Position numbers and translations under genes: made by a program | Shown here: piece by piece, positions 11,501 through 22,556 of the stretch | Position numbering within the stretch: position 1 is the stretch's first letter | How the letters are laid out: each line of letters begins with the position of its first letter | Assembly (NCBI GenBank): GCA_037178625.1 | Contig: CM074148.1 | Span: 1,364,001 to 1,428,000, forward strand | Direction: 5' to 3' | Source: Skeletonema tropicum | Taxonomy: Eukaryota; Bacillariophyta; Thalassiosirophyceae; Thalassiosirales; Thalassiosiraceae | Length of the DNA: 64,000 nucleotides | The notes under the pieces: model-generated | The model's input: only the letters and a program-made list of their open reading frames with translations | What the model was told of the DNA's origin: nothing | Databases searched by the model: none

Positions 11501-14492
11501 CATATGGAGAAAACATCCCCTTAAGAAGAGCGCCGCCGTGCCTTGTCGATACCACTGCCTGTCCTTTCTTTTTTGCGTTCCACGAAGTGTACATGTCAAG
11601 GAAGCTGAACATGATTGTGAGCAGGGAAGAGTTAGTTAACACAAGAATATAAAACCGAGCTAAAGAACTGCCTTCATCAGTAGCGACTCACCTCTGAATT
11701 TGTGGCAACGTTTTCATCACTTCACCAAAGGCCTCCTTGCGGTCAGTAATACCGCACCCAACCAGCGCCTCAGCATTCTTCCGAACAATATCTCTCGTAA
11801 ACAACGCAGCAGATCTCCTAGAAGTATCTTTTTCACGAAGGCACCTTTCAAAAAGATCATGACGGAGTGTACCCATAACTGCCGACTTGGCACTCAATCC
11901 CGTCGAACCAAGCCGAGATTGGAGTGTGGCCAATCTTGGACACTTCACAGCTTCACTGACTAATGTTGGAGTAATTAACTCATCAGGATGAATAACTAAT
12001 ACCAAGTCATCATGAATATCACTGTTCACGGGTGGATTCGAGTGTAAAATGACAGGCAGTGCAGTCACATCTGTGAGGTATGTACCGCTAATGGAACACA
12101 AATGGATAACATCCCCACTTTTGGCGTTCGTGTGGTACCATTCTCCACGTAGATGAATACATCCGTCAATTGAAACGTTGGTAGAAACATCATTAGGGGA
12201 ACAAATCTTCTTGAGACGCTCCATTTCATCTTCTCGACCATTGTCCTCACTTGGAGTCCATAACGAAACATCAATTGTCTTGGTGTACGTATTAAAATCA
12301 TCTTTTACCCGACGAACCACGTATCGAGTGAACGAGAGGAAGAGCGGTTCCTTCGAGTGATTGACAATATGGCCACTGCGACGATTGAAAATGGGAGCAT
12401 TGGGTGGTGGTGGTGGCACAGCAACTGCAGCATCCATGCCACTAATCTTTTCCAGCCGTTGTTCGACTTGTTTATCTAGGGCAGAAAAGTCAATTTCATC
12501 CTCATTAAACGCCATCTCATCCTCGGCCTCCTCCCTGTTTGCAATTTGTTGTTTATCGGCGCGACACTGCTGCGTTCCACTATATTCATAGTTTGCCAAC
12601 TCGTCATCATTCGTCTCATCCAAGAAATCATAGTTGCCATCACTGGCTTGTGCAGCCACTACTTGATTGGTACTCAACGTTGTTGCTGGCGGTGGTGGAG
12701 CAGCAGCAGCCACAGGAGTGGCAGAGTTGTTCGTACTACAAACCTGAGATCCCTGCGAAGAAGAAGACACAGTTCCATCTCCACTAAGACCTCTAATATA
12801 ATCTTCCGCATAGTCATTATCAAAGTTGTAGATGGTATTATCAGCTTGATTGTTCACCTCATTATTGCTTGTAGGCGCTACCGGTGGAGGACATGGTTGT
12901 ACAGTAGCTGACGATGACGTTGTAGTATTGCTGCTGTTGTTGTTGTTGCTGCTGTTATTACCGCTGCTGCAGTTGTTCCGACTGAGAATATCCATCCCAT
13001 TTTTACCAGTGTCACGGTGTGATGTAGAAATAGCAGTAGACTGTCGTTGTTGGGCGTTGATAGCATTGGCTTTCTTGATACCAAATGGTTGCAGAATAGT
13101 AGATGAGGAAGAAGAAGAAGATCCAATCTTCTTCTCCTTGCCAATATTATTCGAGGTAGAGACCGAATGGGGATTGTTTGATGTTGACGTCGCAGCTACT
13201 GCTACTGCTGCTCCAGATGTCGTAGTCGATGCAGCAGTGAATTGAGAACAAGATCCACTACGCTCCCCCCCCGTAGCAGCCTCATCACCACCCTTCTTCT
13301 CCTTACTACAAACTTGATCCAACCCTTGCTCAATCTCTTTCAACAAATTTTCCACTCCATCATCATCATCATCATCATCCCGATCAATTTTCATGTCGAT
13401 GTTTGCAGCAGTTCCACCACCACTACTGCGGCTGATATTCATAAATGTCAATCGACGTCCTTTCAACTGCTCATTCTCATTTGATTGTGTCGATAACGAG
13501 TTGCTGTGTCCGTTGTTGTGAATAATGTCATGTAATGCAAACCTAGTCTGACTTGACAATACTCGCTGCTGCTGCTGCTGCTGCTGCGGTTGTGAAGGTC
13601 CTCCGGTAGTTTCCATATAATCCGTATTCACATCATGCAATCCCTCTCGACAGATACGACCTCGATCAACCTCCTGCTTGGCGTTGGTTGATAATTTCAT
13701 TTTATTGTCGGCTGCTGTAGCTGTAGCTGTAGCTGCCTCGTCTTGAATAACATTCTCACTGCTGCTGATGATATCACTTGGATCATTGTCTGCTCTCTCA
13801 AGACCACCACCACCACCACCGCCATTATTATTATTAGCAGTAGCATTGCTGCGCCGCCTCCTCTTTCGCTTGACCTTGCTAATAGTCGCCGGAACATCCC
13901 CCGAATCCAACAGTACTAATTTATATTTCTGCTTTTTACTTCTCGTGGCTGCTGCTGCTGCTGGAGGAGTGTAATTAGTGTAATTCGAATTCGAATTGTT
14001 GCCCGCATCGGCATCGCTCTTGGCGTGTCCTTTCGTATCATTGATGCCGTCGCTACAATCATTATCACTATCATCACTGTCATCCATGTGTAGCATCATC
14101 TCATCCACCTGCTGCGTCATGGTGGGCAACAATTGGGGAGCGCCATTATTGTCCTCTGAATTATTAGCATTAGCATCACGTCGAGTGAATAAATGACGTA
14201 AATCAGTGCCGGCGTCGTCTTCCCAAATGATTGGATTGGAGTCTTCCGAGGCGGCGATGGAATGATTGTCATCGTCATCATTAGCGTTAGTATTAGCGTT
14301 AGTGTCATCATTATGATTGTGACTATAAGTGATATGATTGGTGTGGAATGATTGAAAGGACGCGCACGTGGTGGAAGATGATTTCTTCAAGTTTGGAGCT
14401 CTGTGCGTGATGTGTTGTTGGTCACGGTCTGCTGAGGCTGAGGCGCAGGCAAGCTTTTGTCGGTGACGGTGAGGACTTTGACTTTGCGGCAT
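8508..14492 (-). CDS. DNA2: DNA2 nuclease-helicase, copy A (4 exons, about 1899 aa)
   Basis: Exons on the minus strand: 14492-11692, 11604-10262, 10158-9307, 9211-8508. Introns of 87, 103 and 95 bp have GTGAGT or GTAAGN donors and AG acceptors and keep the frame. Residues 1 to about 720 are disordered (polyQ, polyN, polyS, acidic runs) with a KRKRRRR nuclear-localisation-like cluster. The RecB-type nuclease follows: GTLRHDLFE, GLKGNVDATV (metal Asp), PVELKTG (catalytic Glu and Lys) and the Q..VY motif. Four Fe-S cysteines fit KCPRL plus C-x2-C-x5-C (CERCYKNREC). The C-terminal SF1 helicase has Walker A GLPGTGKSS, DEAGQ, GDHMQLPP, QYRMN, DRFQGRDKS and NVAFSRAKHK. DNA2 trims 5' flaps and resects DNA ends in the nucleus. 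The MPQSQS start is used because upstream in-frame codons differ between copies and lie in array DNA. Confidence 0.93.
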
Positions 14493-14519
14493 CTGTGTAG
14501 TACGATATATTTTTTGTAA

Positions 14520-15319
14520 TATTATTATGTCGATAGTGATTGCTAATTGTATTATCCGTAATCTATGTATGATATGATGACTCGCCAGGGAAGCAGCAAG
14601 GCATCGTATCATGGGTCTTTGGCGTGGGCCTCTTTCTGAAGATCTGCAAAGCGGCATCCACCTTTCAATTTTTGAATCAACACACAACACACTCAAGCAG
14701 CTCAAAAATGACCATGGCCGATAATATTATCTTCTCTACTACGCGGCCGTATCAATATCAAGCCGATAAGTGTCGTTTTGGAAAGCTCTCATCGAGGTCT
14801 ATCGATTCGGCCTATATTCAGCTCAATTGGAGGACTTTTCTCCAATCGATCAGGCTAAAAACGGGTGAAGAAATCGACCAGCAGCTCGGAATCCGGCTCC
14901 AATAATATGTCGATAGTGATTGTATTATTATTATCCGTAATCTATGTATGATATGATGACATGGCACATCATCATTTTTTACGATATCCGGCGGCGAGCA
15001 AGGCAAGCAGCAAGGCATCGTATCATGGGTCTTTGGCGTGGGCCTCTTTCTGAAGATCTGCAAAGCGGCATCCACCTTTCAATTTTTGAATCAACACACA
15101 ACACACTCAAGCAGCTCAAAAATGACCATGGCCGATAATATTATCTTCTCTACTACGCGGCCGTATCAATATCAAGCCGATAAGTGTCGTTTTGGAAAGC
15201 TCTCATCGAGGTCTATCGATTCGGCCTATATTCAGCTCAATTGGAGGACTTTTCTCCAATCGATCAGGCTAAAAACGGGTGAAGAAATCGACCAGCAGCT
15301 CGGAATCCGGCTCCACAGC
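14520..15319. repeat. Nested 0.4-kb tandem duplication inside array A
   Basis: The block beginning ATATGTCGATAGTGATTG and ending at CGGAATCCGGCTCCA occurs twice in a row, about 414 bp apart. At the joint near 14900 the first copy stops in CGGCTCCA and restarts at ATAATATGTCG. The same joint recurs near 17860, so this variant was copied with the larger unit. Confidence 0.85.
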
Positions 15320-15352
15320 CAGATTTTCAGACAAGAAGAGGTCAAAATTTGA
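15122..15352 (+). CDS. Small hypothetical ORF, array A copy (76 aa)
   Basis: Starts at ATGACCATGG and reads MTMADNIIFSTTRPYQYQAD to a C-terminus QEEVKI. Same protein as at 48383-48613, described there. A C-terminally cut version (ending GIRLQ) precedes it at 14708-14905. Confidence 0.3.
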   Translation: MTMADNIIFSTTRPYQYQADKCRFGKLSSRSIDSAYIQLNWRTFLQSIRLKTGEEIDQQLGIRLHSQIFRQEEVKI

Positions 15353-15445
15353 CCAAACTAAAATACAATATGACCACCTAACCCGTTAGAATCGTCTTTT
15401 CAAGCTGCATCGATTAGTACCACTAACCAATATCTATTGAAATCA

Positions 15446-16186
15446 TCAATAAATAACAACCACTGCTCGGCCGAGGCCCTCGCGAAAGAACGACCGCCTT
15501 AATCCACCGCATCCAGACAATCGGTACATGTGAATGTGAGATCCAAAAAAGCGACCACGTAGATCATTAATAACACAATAATCACAGCTCAGGGAGGGGT
15601 CGCACGATACTAATTTATATTTCTGCTTTTTACTTCTCGTGGCTGCTGCTGCTGCTGGAGGAGTGTAATTAGTGTAATTCGAATTCGAATTGTTGCCCGC
15701 ATCGGCATCGCTCTTGGCGTGTCCTTTCGTATCATTGATGCCGTCGCTACAATCATTATCACTATCATCACTGTCATCCATGTGTAGCATCATCTCATCC
15801 ACCTGCTGCGTCATGGTGGGCAACAATTGGGGAGCGCCATTATTGTCCTCTGAATTATTAGCATTAGCATCACGTCGAGTGAATAAATGACGTAAATCAG
15901 TGCCGGCGTCGTCTTCCCAAATGATTGGATTGGAGTCTTCCGAGGCGGCGATGGAATGATTGTCATCGTCATCATTAGCGTTAGTATTAGCGTTAGTGTC
16001 ATCATTATGATTGTGACTATAAGTGATATGATTGGTGTGGAATGATTGAAAGGACGCGCACGTGGTGGAAGATGATTTCTTCAAGTTTGGAGCTCTGTGC
16101 GTGATGTGTTGTTGGTCACGGTCTGCTGAGGCTGAGGCGCAGGCAAGCTTTTGTCGGTGACGGTGAGGACTTTGACTTTGCGGCAT
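15446..16186 (-). pseudogene. Truncated DNA2 N-terminal fragment (array A, unit 1)
   Basis: Starts with the same MPQSQSPHRHRQ as full DNA2 and follows it for about 190 residues to KQKYKLV. At 15609 it leaves DNA2 and reads upstream-region DNA as a foreign tail (SCDPSLSCDY... to VVVIY). No nuclease or helicase residues remain. The fragment keeps the upstream region of the real gene, so it may be transcribed. Confidence 0.85.
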
Positions 16187-16407
16187 CTGTGTAGTACGAT
16201 ATATTTTTTGTAATATTATTATGTCGATAGTGATTGCTAATTGTATTATCATTTTTTACGATATCCGGCGGCGAGCAAGGCAAGCAGCAAGGCATCGTAT
16301 CATGGGTCTTTGGCGTGGGCCTCTTTCTGAAGATCTGCAAAGCGGCATCCACCTTTCAATTTTTGAATCAACACACAACACACTCAAGCAGCTCAAAAAT
16401 CTTCAAA

Positions 16408-16638
16408 ATGACCATGGCCGATAATATTATCTTCTCTACTACGCGGCCGTATCAATATCAAGCCGATAAGTGTCGTTTTGGAAAGCTCTCATCGAGGTCT
16501 ATCGATTCGGCCTATATTCAGCTCAATTGGAGGACTTTTCTCCAATCGATCAGGCTAAAAACGGGTGAAGAAATCGACCAGCAGCTCGGAATCCGGCTCC
16601 ACAGCCAGATTTTCAGACAAGAAGAGGTCAAAATTTGA
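16408..16638 (+). CDS. Small hypothetical ORF, array A copy (76 aa)
   Basis: Identical protein to 15122-15352. A 9-bp insertion (CTTCAAAAT type) lies just before the ATG, which supports the ATGACCATGG codon as the common start if the ORF is coding at all. Confidence 0.3.
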   Translation: MTMADNIIFSTTRPYQYQADKCRFGKLSSRSIDSAYIQLNWRTFLQSIRLKTGEEIDQQLGIRLHSQIFRQEEVKI

Positions 16639-16731
16639 CCAAACTAAAATACAATATGACCACCTAACCCGTTAGAATCGTCTTTTCAAGCTGCATCGAT
16701 TAGTACCACTAACCAATATCTATTGAAATCA

Positions 16732-17472
16732 TCAATAAATAACAACCACTGCTCGGCCGAGGCCCTCGCGAAAGAACGACCGCCTTAATCCACCGCATCC
16801 AGACAATCGGTACATGTGAATGTGAGATCCAAAAAAGCGACCACGTAGATCATTAATAACACAATAATCACAGCTCAGGGAGGGGTCGCACGATACTAAT
16901 TTATATTTCTGCTTTTTACTTCTCGTGGCTGCTGCTGCTGCTGGAGGAGTGTAATTAGTGTAATTCGAATTCGAATTGTTGCCCGCATCGGCATCGCTCT
17001 TGGCGTGTCCTTTCGTATCATTGATGCCGTCGCTACAATCATTATCACTATCATCACTGTCATCCATGTGTAGCATCATCTCATCCACCTGCTGCGTCAT
17101 GGTGGGCAACAATTGGGGAGCGCCATTATTGTCCTCTGAATTATTAGCATTAGCATCACGTCGAGTGAATAAATGACGTAAATCAGTGCCGGCGTCGTCT
17201 TCCCAAATGATTGGATTGGAGTCTTCCGAGGCGGCGATGGAATGATTGTCATCGTCATCATTAGCGTTAGTATTAGCGTTAGTGTCATCATTATGATTGT
17301 GACTATAAGTGATATGATTGGTGTGGAATGATTGAAAGGACGCGCACGTGGTGGAAGATGATTTCTTCAAGTTTGGAGCTCTGTGCGTGATGTGTTGTTG
17401 GTCACGGTCTGCTGAGGCTGAGGCGCAGGCAAGCTTTTGTCGGTGACGGTGAGGACTTTGACTTTGCGGCAT
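16732..17472 (-). pseudogene. Truncated DNA2 N-terminal fragment (array A, unit 2)
   Basis: Same reading frame and same foreign tail as the fragment at 15446-16186, exactly 1286 bp away. The breakpoint within DNA2 is at 16895. Confidence 0.85.
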
Positions 17473-18079
17473 CTGTGTAGTACGATATATTTTTTGTAAT
17501 ATTATTATGTCGATAGTGATTGCTAATTGTATTATCATTTTTTACGATATCCGGCGGCGAGCAAGGCAAGCAGCAAGGCATCGTATCATGGGTCTTTGGC
17601 GTGGGCCTCTTTCTGAAGATCTGCAAAGCGGCATCCACCTTTCAATTTTTGAATCAACACACAACACACTCAAGCAGCTCAAAAATGACCATGGCCGGTA
17701 GAGAAGATATCAATATCAAGCCGATAAGTGTCGTTTTGGAAAGCTCTCATCGAGGTCTATCGATTCGGCCTATATTCAGCTCAATTGGAGGACTTTTCTC
17801 CAATCGATCAGGCTAAAAACGGGTGAAGAAATCGACCAGCAGCTCGGAATCCGGCTCCAATAATATGTCGATAGTGATTGTATTATTATTATCCGTAATC
17901 TATGTATGATATGATGACATGGCACATCATCATTTTTTACGATATCCGGCGGCGAGCAAGGCAAGCAGCAAGGCATCGTATCATGGGTCTTTGGCGTGGG
18001 CCTCTTTCTGAAGATCTGCAAAGCGGCATCCACCTTTCAATTTTTGAATCAACACACAACACACTCAAGCAGCTCAAAA

Positions 18080-18310
18080 ATGACCATGGCCGATAATATT
18101 ATCTTCTCTACTACGCGGCCGTATCAATATCAAGCCGATAAGTGTCGTTTTGGAAAGCTCTCATCGAGGTCTATCGATTCGGCCTATATTCAGCTCAATT
18201 GGAGGACTTTTCTCCAATCGATCAGGCTAAAAACGGGTGAAGAAATCGACCAGCAGCTCGGAATCCGGCTCCACAGCCAGATTTTCAGACAAGAAGAGGT
18301 CAAAATTTGA
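18080..18310 (+). CDS. Small hypothetical ORF, array A copy (76 aa)
   Basis: Same 76-aa product as 15122-15352. The preceding copy in this unit, starting near 17685, is destroyed by a short inverted replacement at 17698-17709. Confidence 0.3.
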   Translation: MTMADNIIFSTTRPYQYQADKCRFGKLSSRSIDSAYIQLNWRTFLQSIRLKTGEEIDQQLGIRLHSQIFRQEEVKI

Positions 18311-18403
18311 CCAAACTAAAATACAATATGACCACCTAACCCGTTAGAATCGTCTTTTCAAGCTGCATCGATTAGTACCACTAACCAATATCTATTGAAA
18401 TCA

Positions 18404-18711
18404 TCAATAAATAACAACCACTGCTCGGCCGAGGCCCTCGCGAAAGAACGACCGCCTTAATCCACCGCATCCAGACAATCGGTACATGTGAATGTGAGAT
18501 CCAAAAAAGCGACCACGTAGATCATTAATAACACAATAATCACAGCTCAGGGAGGGGTCGCACGATACTAATTTATATTTCTGCTTTTTACTTCTCGTGG
18601 CTGCTGCTGCTGCTGGAGGAGTGTAATTAGTGTAATTCGAATTCGAATTGTTGCCCGCATCGGCATCGCTCTTGGCGTGTCCTTTCGTATCATTGATGCC
18701 GTCGCTACAAT
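18404..18711 (-). pseudogene. Truncated DNA2 N-terminal fragment, cut by gap (array A, unit 3)
   Basis: Carries the foreign tail, the breakpoint at 18567 and the following DNA2 codons up to the gap. The start codon lies within the unresolved 500 N. Confidence 0.8.
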
Positions 18712-19211
18712 NNNNNNNNNNNNNNNNNNNNNNNNNNNNNNNNNNNNNNNNNNNNNNNNNNNNNNNNNNNNNNNNNNNNNNNNNNNNNNNNNNNNNNNNN
18801 NNNNNNNNNNNNNNNNNNNNNNNNNNNNNNNNNNNNNNNNNNNNNNNNNNNNNNNNNNNNNNNNNNNNNNNNNNNNNNNNNNNNNNNNNNNNNNNNNNNN
18901 NNNNNNNNNNNNNNNNNNNNNNNNNNNNNNNNNNNNNNNNNNNNNNNNNNNNNNNNNNNNNNNNNNNNNNNNNNNNNNNNNNNNNNNNNNNNNNNNNNNN
19001 NNNNNNNNNNNNNNNNNNNNNNNNNNNNNNNNNNNNNNNNNNNNNNNNNNNNNNNNNNNNNNNNNNNNNNNNNNNNNNNNNNNNNNNNNNNNNNNNNNNN
19101 NNNNNNNNNNNNNNNNNNNNNNNNNNNNNNNNNNNNNNNNNNNNNNNNNNNNNNNNNNNNNNNNNNNNNNNNNNNNNNNNNNNNNNNNNNNNNNNNNNNN
19201 NNNNNNNNNNN
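18712..19211. other. Assembly gap, exactly 500 N
   Basis: A run of 500 N, a round number typical of a placeholder gap. It lies inside array A, so the assembler probably failed on the repeats. ORFs that read through it are not real. Confidence 0.99.
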
Positions 19212-19378
19212 CCTTCTGCGCCCCCCATGGAAACGTCAACATTACATAGCAGCAAAATGTCCAGCTTGATATCTCCAATCTTCCTAATTATTATCCTCTC
19301 AGCCGTCTCCACTTTCCTTCCCAACTACATCATTATCATTCTCTTTTGTCCTACTCTTCCTACGCCCCCCTGTTCGTC

Positions 19379-20317
19379 CTACTCCTCCATAATATCTTCA
19401 TCATCGTCGCTATCGCCTTCCTCCTCCACTTCAAATGTGTGCGATGGCAGCTCAAGAAAAGGAAGCACATTTCTCATCACAATCTCTTCAGGCAACGCAA
19501 GACGGAGCGTAGCTGCAACCAACCCATTTAAGAAGTGTTCATGCTCTGCTTTGTAGTGCATGAATTTGCGGAAGACATACCTAATCCATGCTCGTATCGC
19601 AGCAGTCTTCTCCCCGTATTGCCATTCATGATCGCCAGCATCAGCATCGGGAAGAAACCGATTGATTAAATTGACTCCGTCGTTCATATCATCTCTCCAC
19701 TCCTTAAATTGCAAAGCAGCGATAGTTTCATGAATATCCCCAACTAGATCAACGTGCTTCAAATTATTACACTCTACGAATGTATCATCCATAGTAATCA
19801 TGCCATCTTTTAATGGAATGGCGATTCGTTCCAGATAGGCGCAGTGAATGAATCCTCCCCTCTCAATACGTCGCAGATTGTTGCCAAATTTCACGTCCGT
19901 CAGGGTGTCACAACCAGCGAATGCCCTCTCCTCAACAAGTTGGACTGATGGCAGATTGATGCTCCTCAAAGATTTGCAGAGACTGAATGCATGTTCTTTA
20001 ATTATTTCCAGCTTGCCACTATCAACCTCCGTCAGGGCATCACAACCAAAGAATGCAAACTCCCCAACCAATGTGACACCCGGCATGATTACTCGTCTTA
20101 AGGAATGGCAATTACTGAATGCCCCTTCTTCGATCTTTTCGACACCCTCATGGCAGATTACTTCGATTATGTTGGGATGATTTTCGAATGTCCGAGTACG
20201 GACGATTGTGACGGCATCAGCTACGATGACGATGATCTTTCCACCACGAGGAATTTCTTCGTCGGCTTCACCCCTGTAGATGTATCTAACGAAATTATTA
20301 TCGCCCTTGTCCGACAT
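19379..20317 (-). CDS. BspA-type leucine-rich repeat protein (312 aa)
   Basis: Start placed at MSDKGDNNFVRYIY by comparison with its paralogues; the longer ORF adds 24 unrelated residues upstream. LRR_5 units occupy about residues 40-185 (AFSNCHSLRRV, AFFGCDALTEV, AFSLCKSLRSI, AFAGCDTLTDV). They are followed by WIRYVFRKFMHY, LALPEEIVMRNVLPFLELP and an acidic end (GDSDDDEDIMEE). The C-terminus is shorter than in the 342-345-aa paralogues. The gene sits just after the assembly gap, outside the large duplication, and is the most divergent intact member here. Function beyond protein binding is not known. Confidence 0.82.
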   Translation of the reverse strand: MSDKGDNNFVRYIYRGEADEEIPRGGKIIVIVADAVTIVRTRTFENHPNIIEVICHEGVEKIEEGAFSNCHSLRRVIMPGVTLVGEFAFFGCDALTEVDSGKLEIIKEHAFSLCKSLRSINLPSVQLVEERAFAGCDTLTDVKFGNNLRRIERGGFIHCAYLERIAIPLKDGMITMDDTFVECNNLKHVDLVGDIHETIAALQFKEWRDDMNDGVNLINRFLPDADAGDHEWQYGEKTAAIRAWIRYVFRKFMHYKAEHEHFLNGLVAATLRLALPEEIVMRNVLPFLELPSHTFEVEEEGDSDDDEDIMEE

Positions 20318-20644
20318 GATGATCAATACTCCAGAGCGTGCATTTGCATTTTTTAGCCAGCTACTGTGCACCGCATGAAGACAAAGCAAGTAGCATCACC
20401 CGCAACGATGACTGCGTGTCAATGGGCAATTATTAATTTGGAATGGTTCCCATGTTTGAGCGTGACGGTGATCGAAATCAATATCCACGCTCTTTTCACA
20501 CACTGTCACACTCCGTCACAATTTTCACGCCCATTCCCTATTCACAGTCTATCCGCAATCAATCACAGTCTCCTTCAGATCTCGGCTCGCGACTACGTAT
20601 CACTCCACAACATCGACAAGTCCAAATTCCCAAACGCCTCCAAC

Positions 20645-21019
20645 ATGGCTCACCAAGCATTCACTAGAACCCCATCAAACATCCTAGAACGAGCTGATTC
20701 AATTTGGAAATCGAAACAACGAAACTATCACTACGGGGGATCCTACAAAAGCCCAGACCCAAGCACCTACTACACACAAATATTCGGGAGAACGGTTTGT
20801 AAGGCAAACGGCTCGGCAGGACTAGCTGCCATTCAAGCACTCTATGAGAGCAACAATGGCCCGATCACAACATCATCACTTAATGATGACCAAATTTCAT
20901 ATTTATTGTACAGTACATGTGGCAGATCTACTTCACATAGAAGTAGCTCTCAGTCGACTCAAGAGTCTTCTCAGCCATTCACAGATGCTTTTCTTGTTCA
21001 AAATACCAGTGATACGTAG
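20645..21019 (+). CDS. Hypothetical protein (124 aa)
   Basis: Not recognised. The ATG in AACATGGCTC gives MAHQAFTRTPSNILERADS, with a basic/aromatic middle (KSKQRNYHYGGSYKSPDPS) and a Ser/Gln-rich tail (HRSSSQSTQESSQ). A longer ORF starts at 20366 but its first part runs over LRR upstream DNA. There is only one copy in the window. It lies divergent from the LRR gene at 19379-20317, so the 300-bp gap between them could be a shared promoter region. It could equally be a chance ORF. Confidence 0.35.
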   Translation: MAHQAFTRTPSNILERADSIWKSKQRNYHYGGSYKSPDPSTYYTQIFGRTVCKANGSAGLAAIQALYESNNGPITTSSLNDDQISYLLYSTCGRSTSHRSSSQSTQESSQPFTDAFLVQNTSDT

Positions 21020-21177
21020 TTTAACGTAGCACAGAAATAACCTAAAGCCCCACACAACACAGGGTAGGCTCAGGGTCAGGGCCGAACGCGCTTCAATCAC
21101 GATATCCTCCAATGCTGAGATCAAGAATCTATTCTCACCGATCCCACAATGCTGAAAACTCTAACGTTCGCAAGAAG

Positions 21178-21470
21178 ATGGTCAATGGTGCTACCACTTT
21201 GTCGACCAGGGCCATCAGTTTTTGAGATTGAGATGGTCAATCGATTCCTCTCCACCTCCACAGCATGCAAAGTATCTGCACTTCCGCAAAAGCTGTATCC
21301 GATGAGGCTCTTCGTCTTCAAACAAAAGCAGCTGCTCATAGTCACACAAAATAGCGTTTTATATTGCAATCAATATCACAATATCAATAAATATTTCGAC
21401 TTGTCAAGCGATCTGTTCGCAGAGATTTGCAGTCGAGGCTACTCCGCCAGGTCTCGCCTAAGGACCGATC
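21178..21470. repeat. Degenerate copy of the 1816-2103 flank
   Basis: Begins GATGGTCAATGGTGCTACCA and follows copy A 1816-2103 with small indels and substitutions, ending near GCTACTCCGCCAGGT. It is more diverged than copy B, so it comes from an older duplication. Confidence 0.8.
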
Positions 21471-21479
21471 TACGGTAAT

Positions 21480-21606
21480 GGTGTTCGATGATATGAGTTG
21501 CATCTTCCGGGATATGCTATGAGTTGCATCTTCCGGGATATGTATGCTCACCCTCCTCACCCCTGTAGATGTAGTTAACGAAGTTATTATCGCCCACGTC
21601 CGACAT
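21480..21606 (-). pseudogene. LRR gene N-terminal remnant
   Basis: Reading from the ATG at 21606 on the minus strand gives MSDVGDNNFVNYIYRGEEG, the N-terminus of the LRR family, and it breaks off after about 30 codons. A stretch of about 26 bp (ATGAGTTGCATCTTCCGGGA) is tandemly duplicated near 21496-21545. Confidence 0.75.
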
Positions 21607-21747
21607 GATGGAGCAGCTGCGTTGGATGGAAAAGATCTGTGTGCCGTGCCCGGGAGCAACAAAGACAGAGGAAGGGGCCCTAAGTATTGTACTTAAGTAC
21701 TTACTCCTCTAGAATAAAGGTGTCTAGGGAGTAGTGAATAAAATAAT

Positions 21748-21785
21748 CTATCTATCTATCTATCTATCTATCTACTTATCTATCG
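21748..21785. repeat. (CTAT)n microsatellite
   Basis: About nine CTAT/TATC tetranucleotide units; a shorter imperfect CTAT patch follows near 21826. Confidence 0.9.
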
Positions 21786-21864
21786 TGTCTCTCTAGAGAG
21801 AGTACTTACATAGTGACTAAAATAATCTATCTACTTTCTTATTTTCTAGGAGTATCTACTTTCC

Positions 21865-22080
21865 CTTGCTTGTTGCAAGCAGGCCAGCTACATAGGTGAC
21901 AGGTACAGGGCTGCTCATCCTATTTATGTTGAAGACATTGTTCGTCGGAACGGTACCCAAAATTATCTGACCAGATTCGACTGCTCCAGTGATTTTGCAA
22001 GATCAAATAAAGGGATGAGGCAACAAATGATAATGGCATCTCCAAAGAATGCAACCATCAACAAAATAACAATAATCCAT
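21865..22080. repeat. Degenerate copy of the 1625-1805 flank
   Basis: TTGCAAGCAGGCCAGCTA through CATCTCCAAAGAATGCAACC matches 1625-1805 with insertions and substitutions. It now lies to the right of the piece that matches 1816-2103, the reverse of the order in copy A, so the locus has been rearranged. Confidence 0.7.
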
Positions 22081-22556
22081 TCTATCTCTATGGATCATGA
22101 TGGCGGAAGAGAAAGCTGAAGTGTGAAGTATACACAAGATTGGAGCGGAAGCATGGTAATGGTATCAATTGGACTTGGATTTTTGCATTTGCAATGAGTT
22201 GGAATGACACACCCTTCTTCACCACAATTATGATTTATGTATGTCTCAAGAGTGTGGCCAGGTCCAGGTGCTGGGTAACGAAAGGCTCTATACATATGAT
22301 GCTTGAAAAGAGTAGCTTCTTGTGAGGACTGCTCTTCATTTCACGGCCAGACTTTTTCTAATCATTTGTCTCTCATCCCAAAGCCCAAGCCCATGTCCGT
22401 ATGTCCCAGGTCTTTTGAATTGTGATGTAATGCCACCTAATCTTATCTTTTGCTAATATTACTTATCCTCAACATTTTACGATGCCAGCATTAGCAGCAA
22501 GATTTAATATCCAAATTTCATCACCTTTCCCTCCAATCTTCCTCTTGTTATCATCT

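Larger units (their letters stand above)
1..15608. repeat. Segmental duplication copy A
   Basis: This block recurs in direct orientation at about 25874-48867 with gene order, intron positions and intergenic DNA conserved at nearly every base by eye. It contains an LRR pseudogene, a fold-back repeat, an intact LRR gene and a four-exon DNA2 gene. Homology is already present at the first base of the window, so the true left edge may lie outside. The right edge is where the flanking DNA2-fragment array begins. Copy A lacks the hAT-like insertion and the retrotransposon found in copy B, so it shows the pre-insertion state of both sites. Confidence 0.95.
14493..18711. repeat. Tandem array A of DNA2 5'-end fragments
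   Basis: Beyond the DNA2 start codon, the upstream region and first part of exon 1 are repeated. Junctions at 15608/15609, 16894/16895 and 18566/18567 join upstream DNA (ending GGGTCGCACGAT) to DNA2 coding sequence at ACTAATTTATATTTC. Period is 1286 bp for the first step and 1672 bp for the next. The longer unit carries a nested duplication of about 0.4 kb that also occurs at 14520-15319. The array runs into the assembly gap at 18712, so copy number is unknown. Confidence 0.92.

Noticed and set aside
12850..13245. Plus-strand ORFs rich in Leu, Ser or Thr opposite DNA2 exon 1
   Set aside because: They are antisense shadows of the polyN/polyS/polyQ coding repeats of DNA2.
18404..19556. Long ORFs reading across the N run
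   Set aside because: They exist only because N codons are not stops; the middle is an assembly gap.
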